Source: Deltaproteobacteria bacterium (lineage in GTDB: Bacteria; Desulfobacterota; Desulfarculia; Adiutricales; JAGVGV01). From it: a stretch of DNA of 22,715 bases. The stretch spans positions 1-22,715 of the forward strand of contig JADFXS010000006.1 of NCBI GenBank assembly GCA_015233515.1, given 5' to 3'. A program made the position numbers and the translations under genes. Below are positions 1-8,279 of the stretch, in pieces; the stretch's first letter is position 1, and every line of letters begins with the position of its first letter. A model generated the notes under the pieces. That model saw only the letters and a program-made list of their open reading frames with translations. It was not told where the DNA came from and searched no databases.

Positions 1-55
1 TTCGCGTTTCGCCTAGGATTTACGCGCCCTATCCGCGATTTGATGGTGGATTTAG
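1..55. repeat. Dispersed 55-bp direct repeat, copy 1 (left edge)
   Basis: Bases 1-55 match 9130-9184 in the same orientation with two substitutions (at 14 and 43); the match ends at a one-base shift after GGATTTAG. In the second copy the repeat lies directly beside a large palindrome (9073-9123). The equivalent part of this copy would fall just left of the window, so this copy is probably cut by the window edge. No coding frame is evident. It is a dispersed intergenic element of unknown role. Confidence 0.85.
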
Positions 56-259
56 ATAATCCCGAATGATCCGCAGTAGTTCCGCGGCGGGAAGATAAGT
101 CCCGCAAATGGTTGTTATCTGGTTTGCCGGCTGGTTCCCAAGCTCCATTCAGGGAGTCTCCCACTATCGAGAACTTGGTTTCCCGGGCGGGGATTATAAA
201 ACGGAGTTCAGGAACCAGCAACAGCCGAGTCGCCGGCTCCACTATTAATTATAGCCGCG
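56..259. other. Intergenic DNA downstream of the pilin gene, with long-range inverted repeat
   Basis: No credible gene here; the plus-strand ORF from 112 overlaps the pilin and has no recognisable product. Read on the minus strand this is the region after the pilin stop. It has a perfect 9-bp inverted repeat, GCTGGTTCC at 130-138 and GGAACCAGC at 211-219. Inside it is a small GGGAG-T-CTCCC palindrome at 152-162. There is no U-rich tail, so it is not a standard intrinsic terminator. It may fold as a 3' UTR structure. Confidence 0.45.
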
Positions 260-625
260 TTAGGGCTGAATGCCGCCTCGGGCGCTGTCGTACGTCCAGA
301 TTCTGGGTGAAGCATTGTGGCGAGCGGTTGCGGACCATGAACTTATAGAGGCCGCAAGGACGGCCACCGTAACCGTTGATTCCACGGTCCATCCGCTGAC
401 GTTGGTGAGGTTGGCCCGGCTGAGCGCATAGGTATTTCGCTGGCTGTAATAGTCTTCCTGGGCTTTGGCCAGTTGATGCAAGGCGCTTTTGGCGCTACCA
501 TCCTGAGCTGTCTGGCGATAGGAGGCAAACTGAGGAATCGCGATGGCCGCCAGAATGCCGATCACCGCCATCACAATCATTATTTCTATCAAGGTAAATC
601 CGCTCGGTGACCGCATCCTGCTCAT
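260..625 (-). CDS. Type IV pilin (PilA-like major or minor pilin)
   Basis: Structural subunit of a type IV pilus or related pseudopilus, made as a prepilin, cut and N-methylated by prepilin peptidase and assembled in the envelope. The 121-residue protein has a nine-residue basic leader (MSRMRSPSG), then FTLIEIMIVMAVIGILAAIA, the class III signal with cleavage after Gly9 and Glu at mature position 5. The hydrophobic helix spans about residues 10-32. A helical Tyr/Gln-rich segment and a short beta-rich C-terminus ending GGIQP follow, as in short type IVa pilins of deltaproteobacteria. The ATG at 625 follows GGAGG at 6-bp spacing, which fixes the start. The gene stands alone on the minus strand, 538 bases from the cyclase gene end. 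I cannot tell the main pilin from a minor one. Confidence 0.93.
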   Translation of the reverse strand: MSRMRSPSGFTLIEIMIVMAVIGILAAIAIPQFASYRQTAQDGSAKSALHQLAKAQEDYYSQRNTYALSRANLTNVSGWTVESTVTVAVLAASISSWSATARHNASPRIWTYDSARGGIQP

Positions 626-1163
626 AATTTTTCCTCCACGTTGATCTATCTACAATCATAGATCCACGATTCTTTCCGCTGGGATAAATTTTGAATTTCG
701 ATGGTGGAAACGTCTCCTTAATTGAAGCTTCCCGCGGCAAGCCATGGGAATGCGCTCGCCGGCATTTTGCCATTCCCCACAGCGAGCCGAGGGGTATCTT
801 CGACACGGCAGGAAGAAAAGTATTTGGTTTTTTACCCGCCGGCCCCGCATCAAGCCGCGGGAACGCATCCGCGTGGATGGTTTCGACTACAAAAACAACA
901 TTTTAAGCCGGATTGGGTTTGAAAACATATAACGCATTCACGGAGCGTCATAGCTGACTATTGTTTTTATACATCCTATTGTAGAAAAAATACACCGGAT
1001 GATCGTTTGGTTCAAGGTGTATCTATTAAAGCCCCCAGCGGCGGACCGCGGAAAAAGACGATCGCCCGCCTTTTGAAGCGCCTTGAGCAATGATCGGTTC
1101 CGCGAATCACAATCCGGAACATCGGTGAACATCTTAACCGAGACAGGCCGGAATAATCAAAAT
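626..1163. other. Intergenic region upstream of the pilin gene: several hairpins, no supported gene
   Basis: About 540 bases without a convincing gene; short ORFs on both strands lack a ribosome site and recognisable sequence. Read toward the pilin it contains three inverted repeats. GTTCCG/CGGAAC lies at 1097-1102 and 1115-1120. CCCGC/GCGGG lies at 844-848 and 857-861. GGGAATG/CATTCCC lies at 746-752 and 771-777. The last overlaps a repeat-like stretch (712-757) related to 8935-8976. The pilin promoter should be here, but I found no convincing sigma-54 (GG-10-GC) or sigma-70 site. No clear intrinsic terminator follows the cyclase stop at 1164. Confidence 0.5.
712..757. repeat. REP-like intergenic element, copy A
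   Basis: Shares AAGCTTCCCGC (725-735) and TGCGCT (751-756), in the same order and at nearly the same spacing, with 8935-8976. Both copies begin with a GTCYCC block (712-717 here). The spacer between the shared blocks has diverged. The element overlaps the GGGAATG/CATTCCC hairpin at 746-777. Both copies lie in the 5' region of a minus-strand gene (pilin here, nitroreductase there). It may be a repetitive extragenic palindrome; no associated transposase gene is visible. Confidence 0.45.
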
Positions 1164-3224
1164 TTATTTTGTGGTCAAAGTAAAAACCCGATCCCAGTTT
1201 TCCGGGGGCGGAGACTCTAAAAATGTTCGGCAGCGCTGGATATAGGTCTTCGTGGGGCCATCTTCGGGGTTTAAGCGCAAAGCTTGCTCGAAAAACTCCA
1301 GGGCTTGACCAAAATTCATGTTTCGATATGCTTCAAGCCCGGATAAGTAGGTTTTTCGCAGATCGATCCGCGTGGATGAGAGTTCACCAGCCTTGGACCA
1401 TAATTCGTAAACGCGAATAGGCTCGTTTCGGCCCTTGACCCTGATTAAATCGAGTTCCCGCACTTCCACATGATCCTTGACCGCCTCATAAGTCGATTCG
1501 CTGATCATGACGGTTGAAGCAAAAGCCTTGTTCGCCCCCTCCAAACGAGACGCCAGATTGACGGCATCACCCATGACCGTATAGTTGAATCTGGTTTTTG
1601 AACCCATATTACCGACGATCATAGGGCCGGTGTTGAGTCCCATACGGACGTTCAGTTCCGGTAGACCGTCAGAGATCAATTCCTTCCTTAATTTATCCAT
1701 GGCCGCCTGCTGATCCATCGCCGCCAGGCAAGCCAGCAAGGCATGGTCTTCCTGAGGTAACGGCGCACCCCAAAAAGCCATGATGGCGTCGCCTTCAAAC
1801 TTATCCACCGTGCCGCCGCGATCCAAGATAGCCTGGGTCATGAGGTCCAGATATCGATTGAGCAGGTGGACCAGAGCTTCCGGAGACAAGGATTCGGACA
1901 AGGTCGTGAAACCCGCCAGGTCGGAAAAAAATACGGTCATGGTCCGTCTGGCGCCGCCAAGCTGGAGCATCTCGGGATGGCCCATGATTTCATCGACAAC
2001 TTGCGGATTGACATATTTGGAAAAAGCTTCGCGAGTTTGTCTTTTTTCTCGATCCACGGTCACGAATCGATACACAAAACAGCATACCGCGCTTAGAACC
2101 GTGGCCGTGACGGTTTCAGCCAACGGTAGAATAACAAAGTGCAGGAAACCGACAAAAGAGATTCCCAGAAAAGCCGTTATCAACAAAAATAACCTGAAGG
2201 CCAGGGCCCAAGTCCGGTGACTCTTATAGGTAACCAGGCCCGCGATCAAGGAGAGAATCAGATAGAGCGCCGCCCTGGCCGCCATGGGTAACTCGGTAAA
2301 GAAATTCTGGTTCAATAGGGTGTTGATAGTGTGAACGTGAATTTCCACCCCTGGCAGTCGCTTGTCAATGCCTGTCCTTAAGTAATAGAGCGGCGTATCA
2401 TGTCGATCGCCGCTCAGGGAGTCGGTCTCACCGATCAGCACGATTTTCCCTTGAAAGTGCTTTTGGAAGAAACTCACATCCCCGGCCAGGGCTTTAACGT
2501 AGACGTCCAGGAAAGAATGCCTGGGATACGGCGTGGGGCTGTGATCAAAATTTATATAAATGGGGATTGCTGGCCAAGTCAGCTTAGGGAAAGCCTTTCG
2601 GGTTAAAAGCAGCGGTAGACTGTCCAATCCTTGGCTTTCCGCATTTTTAGCGGGAAAAGATAGTTGCTGTCGGCGGATAAAGTCATCGCTGTCGGGAGTC
2701 AAATTGAAGAGTCCCATATTTTCCGGACCGATTATTTGGATATATGTTTTGTCCGGCCGCAACTGTCGATCCGGCCTTTGAACCACGCCGGAAATTACGG
2801 TTGTGCCTTTGGTCTTGGCATAAACAAAGGCCTTCAGCCAGGGACGGTTGTATCCCGGAACTTTTTGTTCGTCAAACTGAACCTGGGGTAACAAATAGTC
2901 CAGCCCAATGACTTTGGCCCCACCATTGGCCAATCCTTGAATGACCATGCTGAAATGATCGTTCCACAGAATAACCGGCACTCTGAACCTGTCATCGGCA
3001 AAGGTTTTATCGTCGATTCCGATCAGGGCCACCGGGGAGTCGGCCCTGGTCTCCGGTGAGCAGGTTTTGGCCCGCAGGTAAAACAGGGCGTCATAAGCCA
3101 TGTTGTGCAAGGAAACCAACCGGCCGGTCTCATCCAACCATAAGACCGCCAGCGCGGGAATAATGGATAATAATATCCAAGTCAGCGAGATCATGGATAG
3201 GGAGAGCGTCGGAAAACGTTTCAC
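1164..3224 (-). CDS. CHASE2-domain class III adenylate/guanylate cyclase with C-terminal TPR
   Basis: Membrane nucleotidyl cyclase making a cyclic nucleotide (probably cAMP) from NTP. Order: N-terminal membrane helix (about 11-30), periplasmic CHASE2 sensor (about 35-310), three membrane helices (about 315-395), cytoplasmic cyclase domain (about 425-590), one or two TPR units near 625-675. Numbered from the GTG start, metal-binding Asp435 is in FFSDLAGFT and Asp479 in DKFEGDAIM, with Lys475 as purine-reading residue. The second purine position is Thr549 (NYTVMGD), followed by Asn556 and Arg560 in VNLASR. The Lys/Thr pair is that of class IIIb adenylate cyclases, several of which respond to bicarbonate. 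An upstream ATG at 3245 is possible, but GTG at 3224 follows AGGGG at good spacing and forms a GTGA overlap with the sppA stop, so I prefer it. Last gene of the seven-gene run. Confidence 0.92.
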   Translation of the reverse strand: MKRFPTLSLSMISLTWILLSIIPALAVLWLDETGRLVSLHNMAYDALFYLRAKTCSPETRADSPVALIGIDDKTFADDRFRVPVILWNDHFSMVIQGLANGGAKVIGLDYLLPQVQFDEQKVPGYNRPWLKAFVYAKTKGTTVISGVVQRPDRQLRPDKTYIQIIGPENMGLFNLTPDSDDFIRRQQLSFPAKNAESQGLDSLPLLLTRKAFPKLTWPAIPIYINFDHSPTPYPRHSFLDVYVKALAGDVSFFQKHFQGKIVLIGETDSLSGDRHDTPLYYLRTGIDKRLPGVEIHVHTINTLLNQNFFTELPMAARAALYLILSLIAGLVTYKSHRTWALAFRLFLLITAFLGISFVGFLHFVILPLAETVTATVLSAVCCFVYRFVTVDREKRQTREAFSKYVNPQVVDEIMGHPEMLQLGGARRTMTVFFSDLAGFTTLSESLSPEALVHLLNRYLDLMTQAILDRGGTVDKFEGDAIMAFWGAPLPQEDHALLACLAAMDQQAAMDKLRKELISDGLPELNVRMGLNTGPMIVGNMGSKTRFNYTVMGDAVNLASRLEGANKAFASTVMISESTYEAVKDHVEVRELDLIRVKGRNEPIRVYELWSKAGELSSTRIDLRKTYLSGLEAYRNMNFGQALEFFEQALRLNPEDGPTKTYIQRCRTFLESPPPENWDRVFTLTTK

Positions 3225-4189
3225 GGTAAGACCCCTGGTAACCATAGATACATAAACTGGGGAGTGGTGGCCAGTTCCAGCAAGCGGGTTTGATCCAGGC
3301 CGGTAAGCGGGCCTGAAGCGTAAATATTGGGCCGGTATCCCCCTGGCCGGTGGTAAGTAATGAGTCTGGCCTCTTCCAAGCCGGCCATTTTTTTTATTTC
3401 AGCCAGAGCGTCTTCCGGGTATCCGACCCGGTCCACCAAACCCAGCCGCAGCGCCTGTCCGGCGGTAAAAACTTGCGCCGTGGTTGCTTGAGTGAGCTGT
3501 TCCGGAGTCAGTTTGGGCCGGTTGGTTTTGACAATTGTTTTAAAACGGTCGAAAAGATCGTCGATTATGCTTTGCATGATGCGTCGTTCTTCGTCCGTGC
3601 TCGGGCGAAAAGGCGACCACATGTCCTTCAATGGAGCGGATTTGATCGCTTCCGTTTCCACTCCGTAACGCCCCATCAACCCGGACAGATTCAGCTTCAG
3701 ACTGATGACGCCGATGCTGCCCGTGGAGGTCGTGGGCAGGGCGATAATCCGATCCGCGGCCATGGCCGCGTAATATCCCCCCGAGGCGGCTACGGACATC
3801 AAGTTGGCGACCACCGGAGTTTTGGTTTCCAAACGATATTCACGAATCAAATGGTATAAAAGATCGGCGGTGGTTACCGCTCCACCCGGAGAATTAATCC
3901 GAATGATCACACCTTTGATTCCAGGGTCCTGCCTGGCCTTGTCCAAATCTTCAGCCATGCGGGTCACCATGTCTTCTTGAGTCGCGGCCCATGGCCCGGG
4001 GCTGGGGACAACGCCGAAATACATAACCCCGCTTATGTCCAAAAGAAGAATTTTATTCGGACCCGATCCGGAAATGGTTTGTTCTTCCAAAGGGGCATAA
4101 CGGGGCCCCAGATTGATTTCGAATAACGTGCAAGAAGAAAGGGAAAAGATCAGCGGAATTGAAAGGAGAAATTTCCATACCCGGCCCAT
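3221..4189 (-). CDS. sppA: Signal peptide peptidase SppA, lipoprotein form
   Basis: Serine-lysine peptidase of family S49 that degrades cleaved signal peptides in or at the inner membrane. The 322-residue protein is the short, single-domain form. The N-terminus has a basic start, a hydrophobic stretch and a lipobox (LSSC, Cys20), so it is probably a lipoprotein rather than having the usual transmembrane anchor. Catalytic Ser136 is in VAASGGYY and Lys188 in SAPLKDM; their 52-residue spacing equals that of the Bacillus subtilis pair (Ser147/Lys199). The INSPGG motif is at about 98-103. The ATG follows a weak AAGGAT site, 44 bases after ysxC. The stop overlaps the GTG start of the cyclase gene, implying translational coupling. 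Confidence 0.93.
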   Translation of the reverse strand: MGRVWKFLLSIPLIFSLSSCTLFEINLGPRYAPLEEQTISGSGPNKILLLDISGVMYFGVVPSPGPWAATQEDMVTRMAEDLDKARQDPGIKGVIIRINSPGGAVTTADLLYHLIREYRLETKTPVVANLMSVAASGGYYAAMAADRIIALPTTSTGSIGVISLKLNLSGLMGRYGVETEAIKSAPLKDMWSPFRPSTDEERRIMQSIIDDLFDRFKTIVKTNRPKLTPEQLTQATTAQVFTAGQALRLGLVDRVGYPEDALAEIKKMAGLEEARLITYHRPGGYRPNIYASGPLTGLDQTRLLELATTPQFMYLWLPGVLP

Positions 4190-4233
4190 ATGCCTATCCT
4201 TTATGGTCTAGACCTCGGAACACAGGCGGCGGT

Positions 4234-4908
4234 TCAGGTTTCCGAGGGATCAAGAGGATTCTGAATCGTGGTCGTTGTTTGAGTAGGGTCGATATTTATG
4301 GTTTCGGAACAAGCCGCCGTCAGCCGAGCGGCCAATTCCTCCCGATTTTCGCCGGTAGTGGCGGAAAAGGCCACCGGGTCATAAGACAGATCCAAACTTC
4401 GGCGGATACTGGCGAGACGTTCAGCTCGTCGTCCGCGGCTGATTTTGTCAACCTTGGTGACCACGACCTGGCCGGTTAAATTGCGCCGCGCCAGCCACTC
4501 CAGCAAAGCGGATTCTTCCGCGCCCGGATCGCGACGAATATCAACTAAAAGACAGACCATTCGCAGATCGCGGTCCGCGGACAGGTAACTTTCCACCATC
4601 GGTCTCCAGGACGCCCGTTCACTCAGCGGGACATCGGCATAGCCAAATCCCGGCAGATCGACAAGATAGATATGGTCGGCCACATCGAAAAAATTTATCA
4701 GCCTGGTTCGTCCCGGAGTCCGGCTGGTCTTGGCCAGTCCACGGCGATTCACCAGGCGATTGAGCAGGGAGGATTTACCGACATTGGATCGTCCGGTGAA
4801 GGCCACTTCGGGTCGGTCGGCCGGAGGAAACATATTCGGCCGGGTGGCGCTGACCAGAAATTTGGTCACCCCCCGGAATAAGTCAACACTGGGAGTTGCT
4901 GATGGCAC
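4234..4908 (-). CDS. ysxC: Ribosome biogenesis GTP-binding protein YsxC/YihA (EngB)
   Basis: Small TRAFAC-class GTPase needed for assembly of the large ribosomal subunit. The 224-residue protein shows all GTPase motifs: G1 GRSNVGKS at 39-46, G3 DLPG at 84-87, G4 TKVD at 151-154 and G5 SAT at 182-184; the segment TSRTPGRT (61-68) supplies switch I. Length is near the family norm, with a short Thr-rich C-terminal extension. The start taken is a GTG inside the end of the aminotransferase gene (26-base overlap). Its ribosome site is weak, and a later start such as the GTG at codon 14 is possible, but the N-terminal residues fit the family. Confidence 0.95.
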   Translation of the reverse strand: MPSATPSVDLFRGVTKFLVSATRPNMFPPADRPEVAFTGRSNVGKSSLLNRLVNRRGLAKTSRTPGRTRLINFFDVADHIYLVDLPGFGYADVPLSERASWRPMVESYLSADRDLRMVCLLVDIRRDPGAEESALLEWLARRNLTGQVVVTKVDKISRGRRAERLASIRRSLDLSYDPVAFSATTGENREELAARLTAACSETINIDPTQTTTTIQNPLDPSET

Positions 4909-6058
4909 GATTATCCAGGTAATTTCTTAGGCGTTTAAGGCCTTCCGCGATGTTTTCCAGGGAATTGGCATAGGAAAAGCGTAAGAATCCCTCAGCGTTG
5001 CTCCCGAAATCAATTCCGGGCGTCACGCCTACTCCGGCCTTTTCCAAGATATCGAAAGCCAGACGGTAGGAATCGTGGTCCAGATGCTTGGCATTGACCA
5101 GGATATAAAAGGCTCCGGTCGGTTCAACCTGAATGTTGAAGCCCAAATCCCGTAAGCCCTTGATCAGAAACCGCCGCCGTTGATCATAAATGGTCCGCAT
5201 GCGTTCCACATCCGGCCCGGACTCTTTTAGGGCGGCCACTCCGGCCTTCTGGGACACGGAACCGGCCGAGATGAAAAAGTTCTGCTGAATTTTCTGGATA
5301 GGCCGGATAAAAGGCCGGGGCGCGATCAGATAGCCCAGCCGCCAGCCGGTCATCGCGTATAGCTTGGAAAAACCGTTGATGACGATCGCCTGGTCCGTGA
5401 ATTCCAGAATGGAATGCTCCCGTTCAGATCCATAAACCAGGCCGTGATATATTTCGTCGGAAATAACCAGCGGCGATATGTCGGCGATACGCTGCATGCG
5501 CTGGGGCGAGAGCAGCGTTCCGGTGGGATTGGCCGGGGAATTGATAAACACCGCCTTGGAACGAGGGGTCAACGCATTTTCTATATTTTCGGGTCGAAAC
5601 TGGAAGCCGTCATTCTCGTCCACATTGACAAAAACCGGTTTGGCTCCGAAAAAATTGATGAAATTCGGGTAACAGGCGTAATGAGGGTTGGAAAGAACCA
5701 CTTCATCGCCGGCCTCCAACAAAGCGGCAAAGATCATGAACATCGCCGGTGAAGTTCCGGAACAGACCACTATCTGATCCGGAGAAACAGTGACGCCGTA
5801 TCGCTGGAGATAATATTCGGCAATCGCTTCCCTGAGTTCCAAAATTCCGAGGCTATGGGTGTAGTGGGTCTCACCGTCGCCGATAGCCTTTTTACCGGCG
5901 TCCTTTATACAATCCGGCGTGTCAAAATCCGGTTCTCCGATTTCCAGGTGAATGACGTCATGCCCGCTCCTTTCAATTTCATGGGCCCGTTCCAAAACGT
6001 CCATGACGATGAAAGGAGGAATGTCGTTAGCTCTGCAGGTTATCATAACAAAACTCAC
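4883..6058 (-). CDS. Class I/II pyridoxal phosphate-dependent aminotransferase
   Basis: Fold-type I aminotransferase of the AspC/AlaA-like group, moving an amino group between an amino acid and a 2-oxo acid. In 391 residues one sees IHLEIGEPDFDTP near the N-terminus, SPANPTG with Asn177, SDEIYHG with Asp201 and Tyr204, the PLP Schiff-base Lys232 in GFSKLYAMTGWRLGY, and Arg360 (FLRFSYA), which would bind the substrate carboxylate. Its place behind hisG and hisI suggests histidinol-phosphate aminotransferase, but the motifs are those of aspartate/alanine-type enzymes, so I do not call hisC. The GTG start overlaps the TPR gene stop by four bases (GTGA). No good ribosome site is seen, so translation may be coupled; an ATG at codon 5 is an alternative. 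Confidence 0.9.
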   Translation of the reverse strand: MSFVMITCRANDIPPFIVMDVLERAHEIERSGHDVIHLEIGEPDFDTPDCIKDAGKKAIGDGETHYTHSLGILELREAIAEYYLQRYGVTVSPDQIVVCSGTSPAMFMIFAALLEAGDEVVLSNPHYACYPNFINFFGAKPVFVNVDENDGFQFRPENIENALTPRSKAVFINSPANPTGTLLSPQRMQRIADISPLVISDEIYHGLVYGSEREHSILEFTDQAIVINGFSKLYAMTGWRLGYLIAPRPFIRPIQKIQQNFFISAGSVSQKAGVAALKESGPDVERMRTIYDQRRRFLIKGLRDLGFNIQVEPTGAFYILVNAKHLDHDSYRLAFDILEKAGVGVTPGIDFGSNAEGFLRFSYANSLENIAEGLKRLRNYLDNRAISNSQC

Positions 6059-6813
6059 GGTAAATATTTCATGCGGTTGGTAGCGTCCTTGGCCAGGGGA
6101 GTGTCCGGAGCCAACTCCAGAACTTTCAGGTAAGCCTGCTTAGCCTCACTCCGGTGGCCGGTTTTTTCAAATATCTCGCCCAGGCTGAAGTAAGCGACCC
6201 CATTCCGGGGATCATGACGAAGAGCCGTATTGAAAGCGTCGGTCGCTTCTTCATACCGTCCCAGGGTTAGATAAACCCGGCCCAGGTTGATATGGGCCAT
6301 GCTATATTTCGGTTCATTATCAACGGCTTTCTTGAAGGCATCTATGGATTGGGAATAAAGTCCCTGCTGAAAATAGACTAAACCGATGTTGTTATAGGCA
6401 TATTGAGGCGTTTGGTACAACAAGTCACTAAGGGCCGTTTGAAATTCTCCCAAAGCTTCCGGATAACGTCCCAGACGCATATAAACCGTGCCTAAATTGT
6501 TGTGGGCTTCCGAATACTTGGGGTTCAGATTCAAAGCGTTCTGAAAACGGCTTACCGCCTCTTTATACTGTTCCTTGGCCATATACGCCAAGCCTAGATG
6601 GTTTTCAATTTCCGGGTTATTCTGATCCAGCGATTCCGCTCTCAACAGTTCTCTCAGGGCCTGGGTATATTCGCCTTCAGCCAGGTAGGAGGCTCCAAGG
6701 CGCAAAAACCCCTCGGCCTGCCCCCGGTCGCTAGCCGGCCCAGGCATATCCGATGAAGCACAGGCCACTAAAAGAAAACCCGCCATCAACACAACTAGCC
6801 GGCGTAACCACAT
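6055..6813 (-). CDS. TPR lipoprotein, PilF/PilW-like pilotin
   Basis: A 252-residue protein with a lipoprotein signal (hydrophobic helix, lipobox LVAC, Cys18) and about six tandem TPR units between residues 34 and 245, repeating the pattern of AHNNLGTVYMRLGRYPEAL. This layout and length match PilF/PilW, the pilotin that helps the PilQ secretin reach and assemble in the outer membrane, and so suggest a role in type IV pilus formation. That would pair it with the pilin at 260-625. A generic TPR lipoprotein is the alternative, since the call rests on architecture. The gene starts one base after the hisG stop, and AAGG about 9 bases upstream could serve as ribosome site. Confidence 0.8.
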   Translation of the reverse strand: MWLRRLVVLMAGFLLVACASSDMPGPASDRGQAEGFLRLGASYLAEGEYTQALRELLRAESLDQNNPEIENHLGLAYMAKEQYKEAVSRFQNALNLNPKYSEAHNNLGTVYMRLGRYPEALGEFQTALSDLLYQTPQYAYNNIGLVYFQQGLYSQSIDAFKKAVDNEPKYSMAHINLGRVYLTLGRYEEATDAFNTALRHDPRNGVAYFSLGEIFEKTGHRSEAKQAYLKVLELAPDTPLAKDATNRMKYLP

Positions 6814-6814
6814 A

Positions 6815-7690
6815 TTATATTACCTTATTGAGTGGGTACTCGATTATGCCTTCCGCTCCTCGACTAAGAAGGTCCGGGACCAGTCCTCGAACTACCTTGG
6901 CCGACACCACGGTCTCCACGGATAACCAATTGGTTTGATACAAGTGGGCGATGGTGGGCGCGTTCAAACTGGGCAGGATCGCCACCACCGCCGCCAACTT
7001 GTCCTCGGGGACGTTCATTTTTAAACCAACCAGGCCGTCGGCGCGCAAAGCGCCCTGGAGCAACATGGCGATCTGTTTGATTTTGGCTCGTTTCCAAACG
7101 TCTTCCCAGGATTCCTGGTTGGCGATCAGTTGGGTGTTGGTTTGCATCAGTTCGTGTATTATTCTCAGACCATGGGCTTTGATAGTGCTTTCCGTCTCCG
7201 TGACCTCCACAATGGCGTCAGCCAAGCCGGAGACCACTTTGGCCTCGGTAGCGCCCCAGGAAAATTCCACGAGGACGTTTACACCATGATCCCGAAAATA
7301 ACGACGGGTAAAATTCACCAATTCGGTGGAGATCTTTTTCCCGGCCAGATCCTCGATTTTCTTATAGGAAGAATCGCCCGGCACGGCTAAAACCCAACGA
7401 GCCGGTCTGGTGCTGACCTTGGAATAGATCAGATCATCGACCACGACCACTTGGCTGTTGTTTTCCAGGGTCCAGTCCTTGCCGGTCAGGCCGGCGTCCA
7501 TAACTCCTTGCTCAACGTACCGGGACATTTCCTGAGCTCGGCAGATGGAACAATGTATTTCCGGGTCATCGATTTCCGGAAAATAATTACGGCTGTTAAT
7601 GTTGATCTTCCAGCCGGACATGGCGAAAAGATCGACTGTAGCTTTTTCCAGGCTGCCTTTGGGAATGCCTAGTCGCAATATGTTGGTCAT
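6815..7690 (-). CDS. hisG: ATP phosphoribosyltransferase, long form (HisG)
   Basis: First and committed step of histidine synthesis: joins ATP and PRPP to give phosphoribosyl-ATP. At 291 residues it is the long form, with two catalytic domains and a C-terminal ACT-like domain (from about 215) that carries histidine feedback inhibition, so no HisZ partner is needed. Seen are [15 protein letters not shown] at the N-terminus, DAGLTGKDW at 65-73, and the family signature region [19 protein letters not shown] at 157-175. In that region the usual TG-T-L is TETEST, a mild deviation. The ATG overlaps the hisI stop by one base (TAATG). Confidence 0.96.
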   Translation of the reverse strand: MTNILRLGIPKGSLEKATVDLFAMSGWKININSRNYFPEIDDPEIHCSICRAQEMSRYVEQGVMDAGLTGKDWTLENNSQVVVVDDLIYSKVSTRPARWVLAVPGDSSYKKIEDLAGKKISTELVNFTRRYFRDHGVNVLVEFSWGATEAKVVSGLADAIVEVTETESTIKAHGLRIIHELMQTNTQLIANQESWEDVWKRAKIKQIAMLLQGALRADGLVGLKMNVPEDKLAAVVAILPSLNAPTIAHLYQTNWLSVETVVSAKVVRGLVPDLLSRGAEGIIEYPLNKVI

Positions 7691-8085
7691 TAGCGGTAAA
7701 CCTCCTTGGGATCGAAAACCGGTTCACCGTCGATCACTGACCCAGCCTCGGTCCATAGATAATGGAAACAGGAACAGTGTCCGGTGTGGCAGGCCGCGCC
7801 GCCGACTTGTTCGATTTTAATCAAAACGGCGTCGCCATCGCAATCCAGACGCAATTCCTTGACCTTCTGCACATGGCCGGATGTGCCGCCTTTATGCCAA
7901 AGTTCCTGGCGAGACCGGCTCCAATAATGGACTTCGCCCGTGGCCAATGTCTTTTCCCAAGCCTGTCGATTCATATAAGCCAGCATTAAAACCTGCCCGG
8001 TTTCCGCGTCCTGGGCAATGGTAGGGATTAGTCCGCCAACTTTATCAAAATTGGGGACCATGTTCGGATAATTTGAAGTCGTCAA
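7690..8085 (-). CDS. hisI: Phosphoribosyl-AMP cyclohydrolase (HisI)
   Basis: Third step of histidine synthesis: opens the adenine ring of phosphoribosyl-AMP. It is the single-domain cyclohydrolase (131 residues) without a fused HisE. The Mg site DCDGD (Asp81, 83, 85) and the Zn cysteines Cys82, Cys99 and Cys106 (in CHTGHCSCF) are all present; their spacing (17 and 7) is close to that of the Methanothermobacter enzyme. WHKGGTSG precedes them. The start is a TTG at 8085, chosen because GAGGAG lies 7 bases upstream; the ATG at codon 9 has no comparable site. First gene of the minus-strand run, with hisG directly behind it. The other his genes are not in the window. Confidence 0.96.
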   Translation of the reverse strand: MTTSNYPNMVPNFDKVGGLIPTIAQDAETGQVLMLAYMNRQAWEKTLATGEVHYWSRSRQELWHKGGTSGHVQKVKELRLDCDGDAVLIKIEQVGGAACHTGHCSCFHYLWTEAGSVIDGEPVFDPKEVYR

Positions 8086-8123
8086 CTGAAATACTCCTCA
8101 AGACTGAAATTATCAAAATTCAC

Positions 8124-8152
8124 CATAAACGAATCAGAGGTAGGTTTGTCAA
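8124..8152 (-). promoter_or_regulatory. Probable sigma-70 promoter of the hisI operon
   Basis: On the minus strand a perfect TTGACA (-35, 8147-8152) is followed after 17 bases by TTTATG (-10, 8124-8129), a partial match to TATAAT. It lies about 40 bases before the hisI ribosome site and after the terminator of the upstream nitroreductase gene, where a promoter for the seven-gene run is expected. Confidence 0.55.
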
Positions 8153-8201
8153 TAGTCTAATGACTCCCCTAATTAACCGTCTTATCGCGGTGAGGGCGCA
8201 A

Positions 8202-8222
8202 AAACCCGCTTTCGGCGGGTTT
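8202..8222 (-). terminator. Intrinsic terminator of the nitroreductase gene
   Basis: Perfect 8-bp inverted repeat: AAACCCGC at 8202-8209 and GCGGGTTT at 8215-8222 around a 5-base loop. Read on the minus strand the stem ends in a run of five T, as expected for Rho-independent termination about 60 bases after the nitroreductase stop. It separates that gene from the his operon promoter. The T run on the plus strand is shorter. Confidence 0.85.
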
Positions 8223-8279
8223 CCGCGTCCGCTCTGCCATCAGGCAGTGTATTTGGGAACTAGCTGTGCACAATGAAAA

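Noticed and set aside
656..870. Sigma-54 promoter for the pilin gene
   Set aside because: One GG-10-GC spacing can be found within TGGCAAAATGCCGGC, but the TTGC half is poor and the site overlaps a hairpin; chance is as likely.
744..932. Plus-strand 62-codon ORF ending in an RIRVDGFDYKN segment
   Set aside because: No ribosome site, no recognisable fold, and it runs through hairpins and a repeat in the pilin upstream region.
4883..6058. Aminotransferase as histidinol-phosphate aminotransferase (hisC)
   Set aside because: The neighbourhood suggests it, but length and motifs (IHLEIGEPDFDTP, GFSKLYAMTGWRLGY) fit aspartate/alanine-type class I enzymes.
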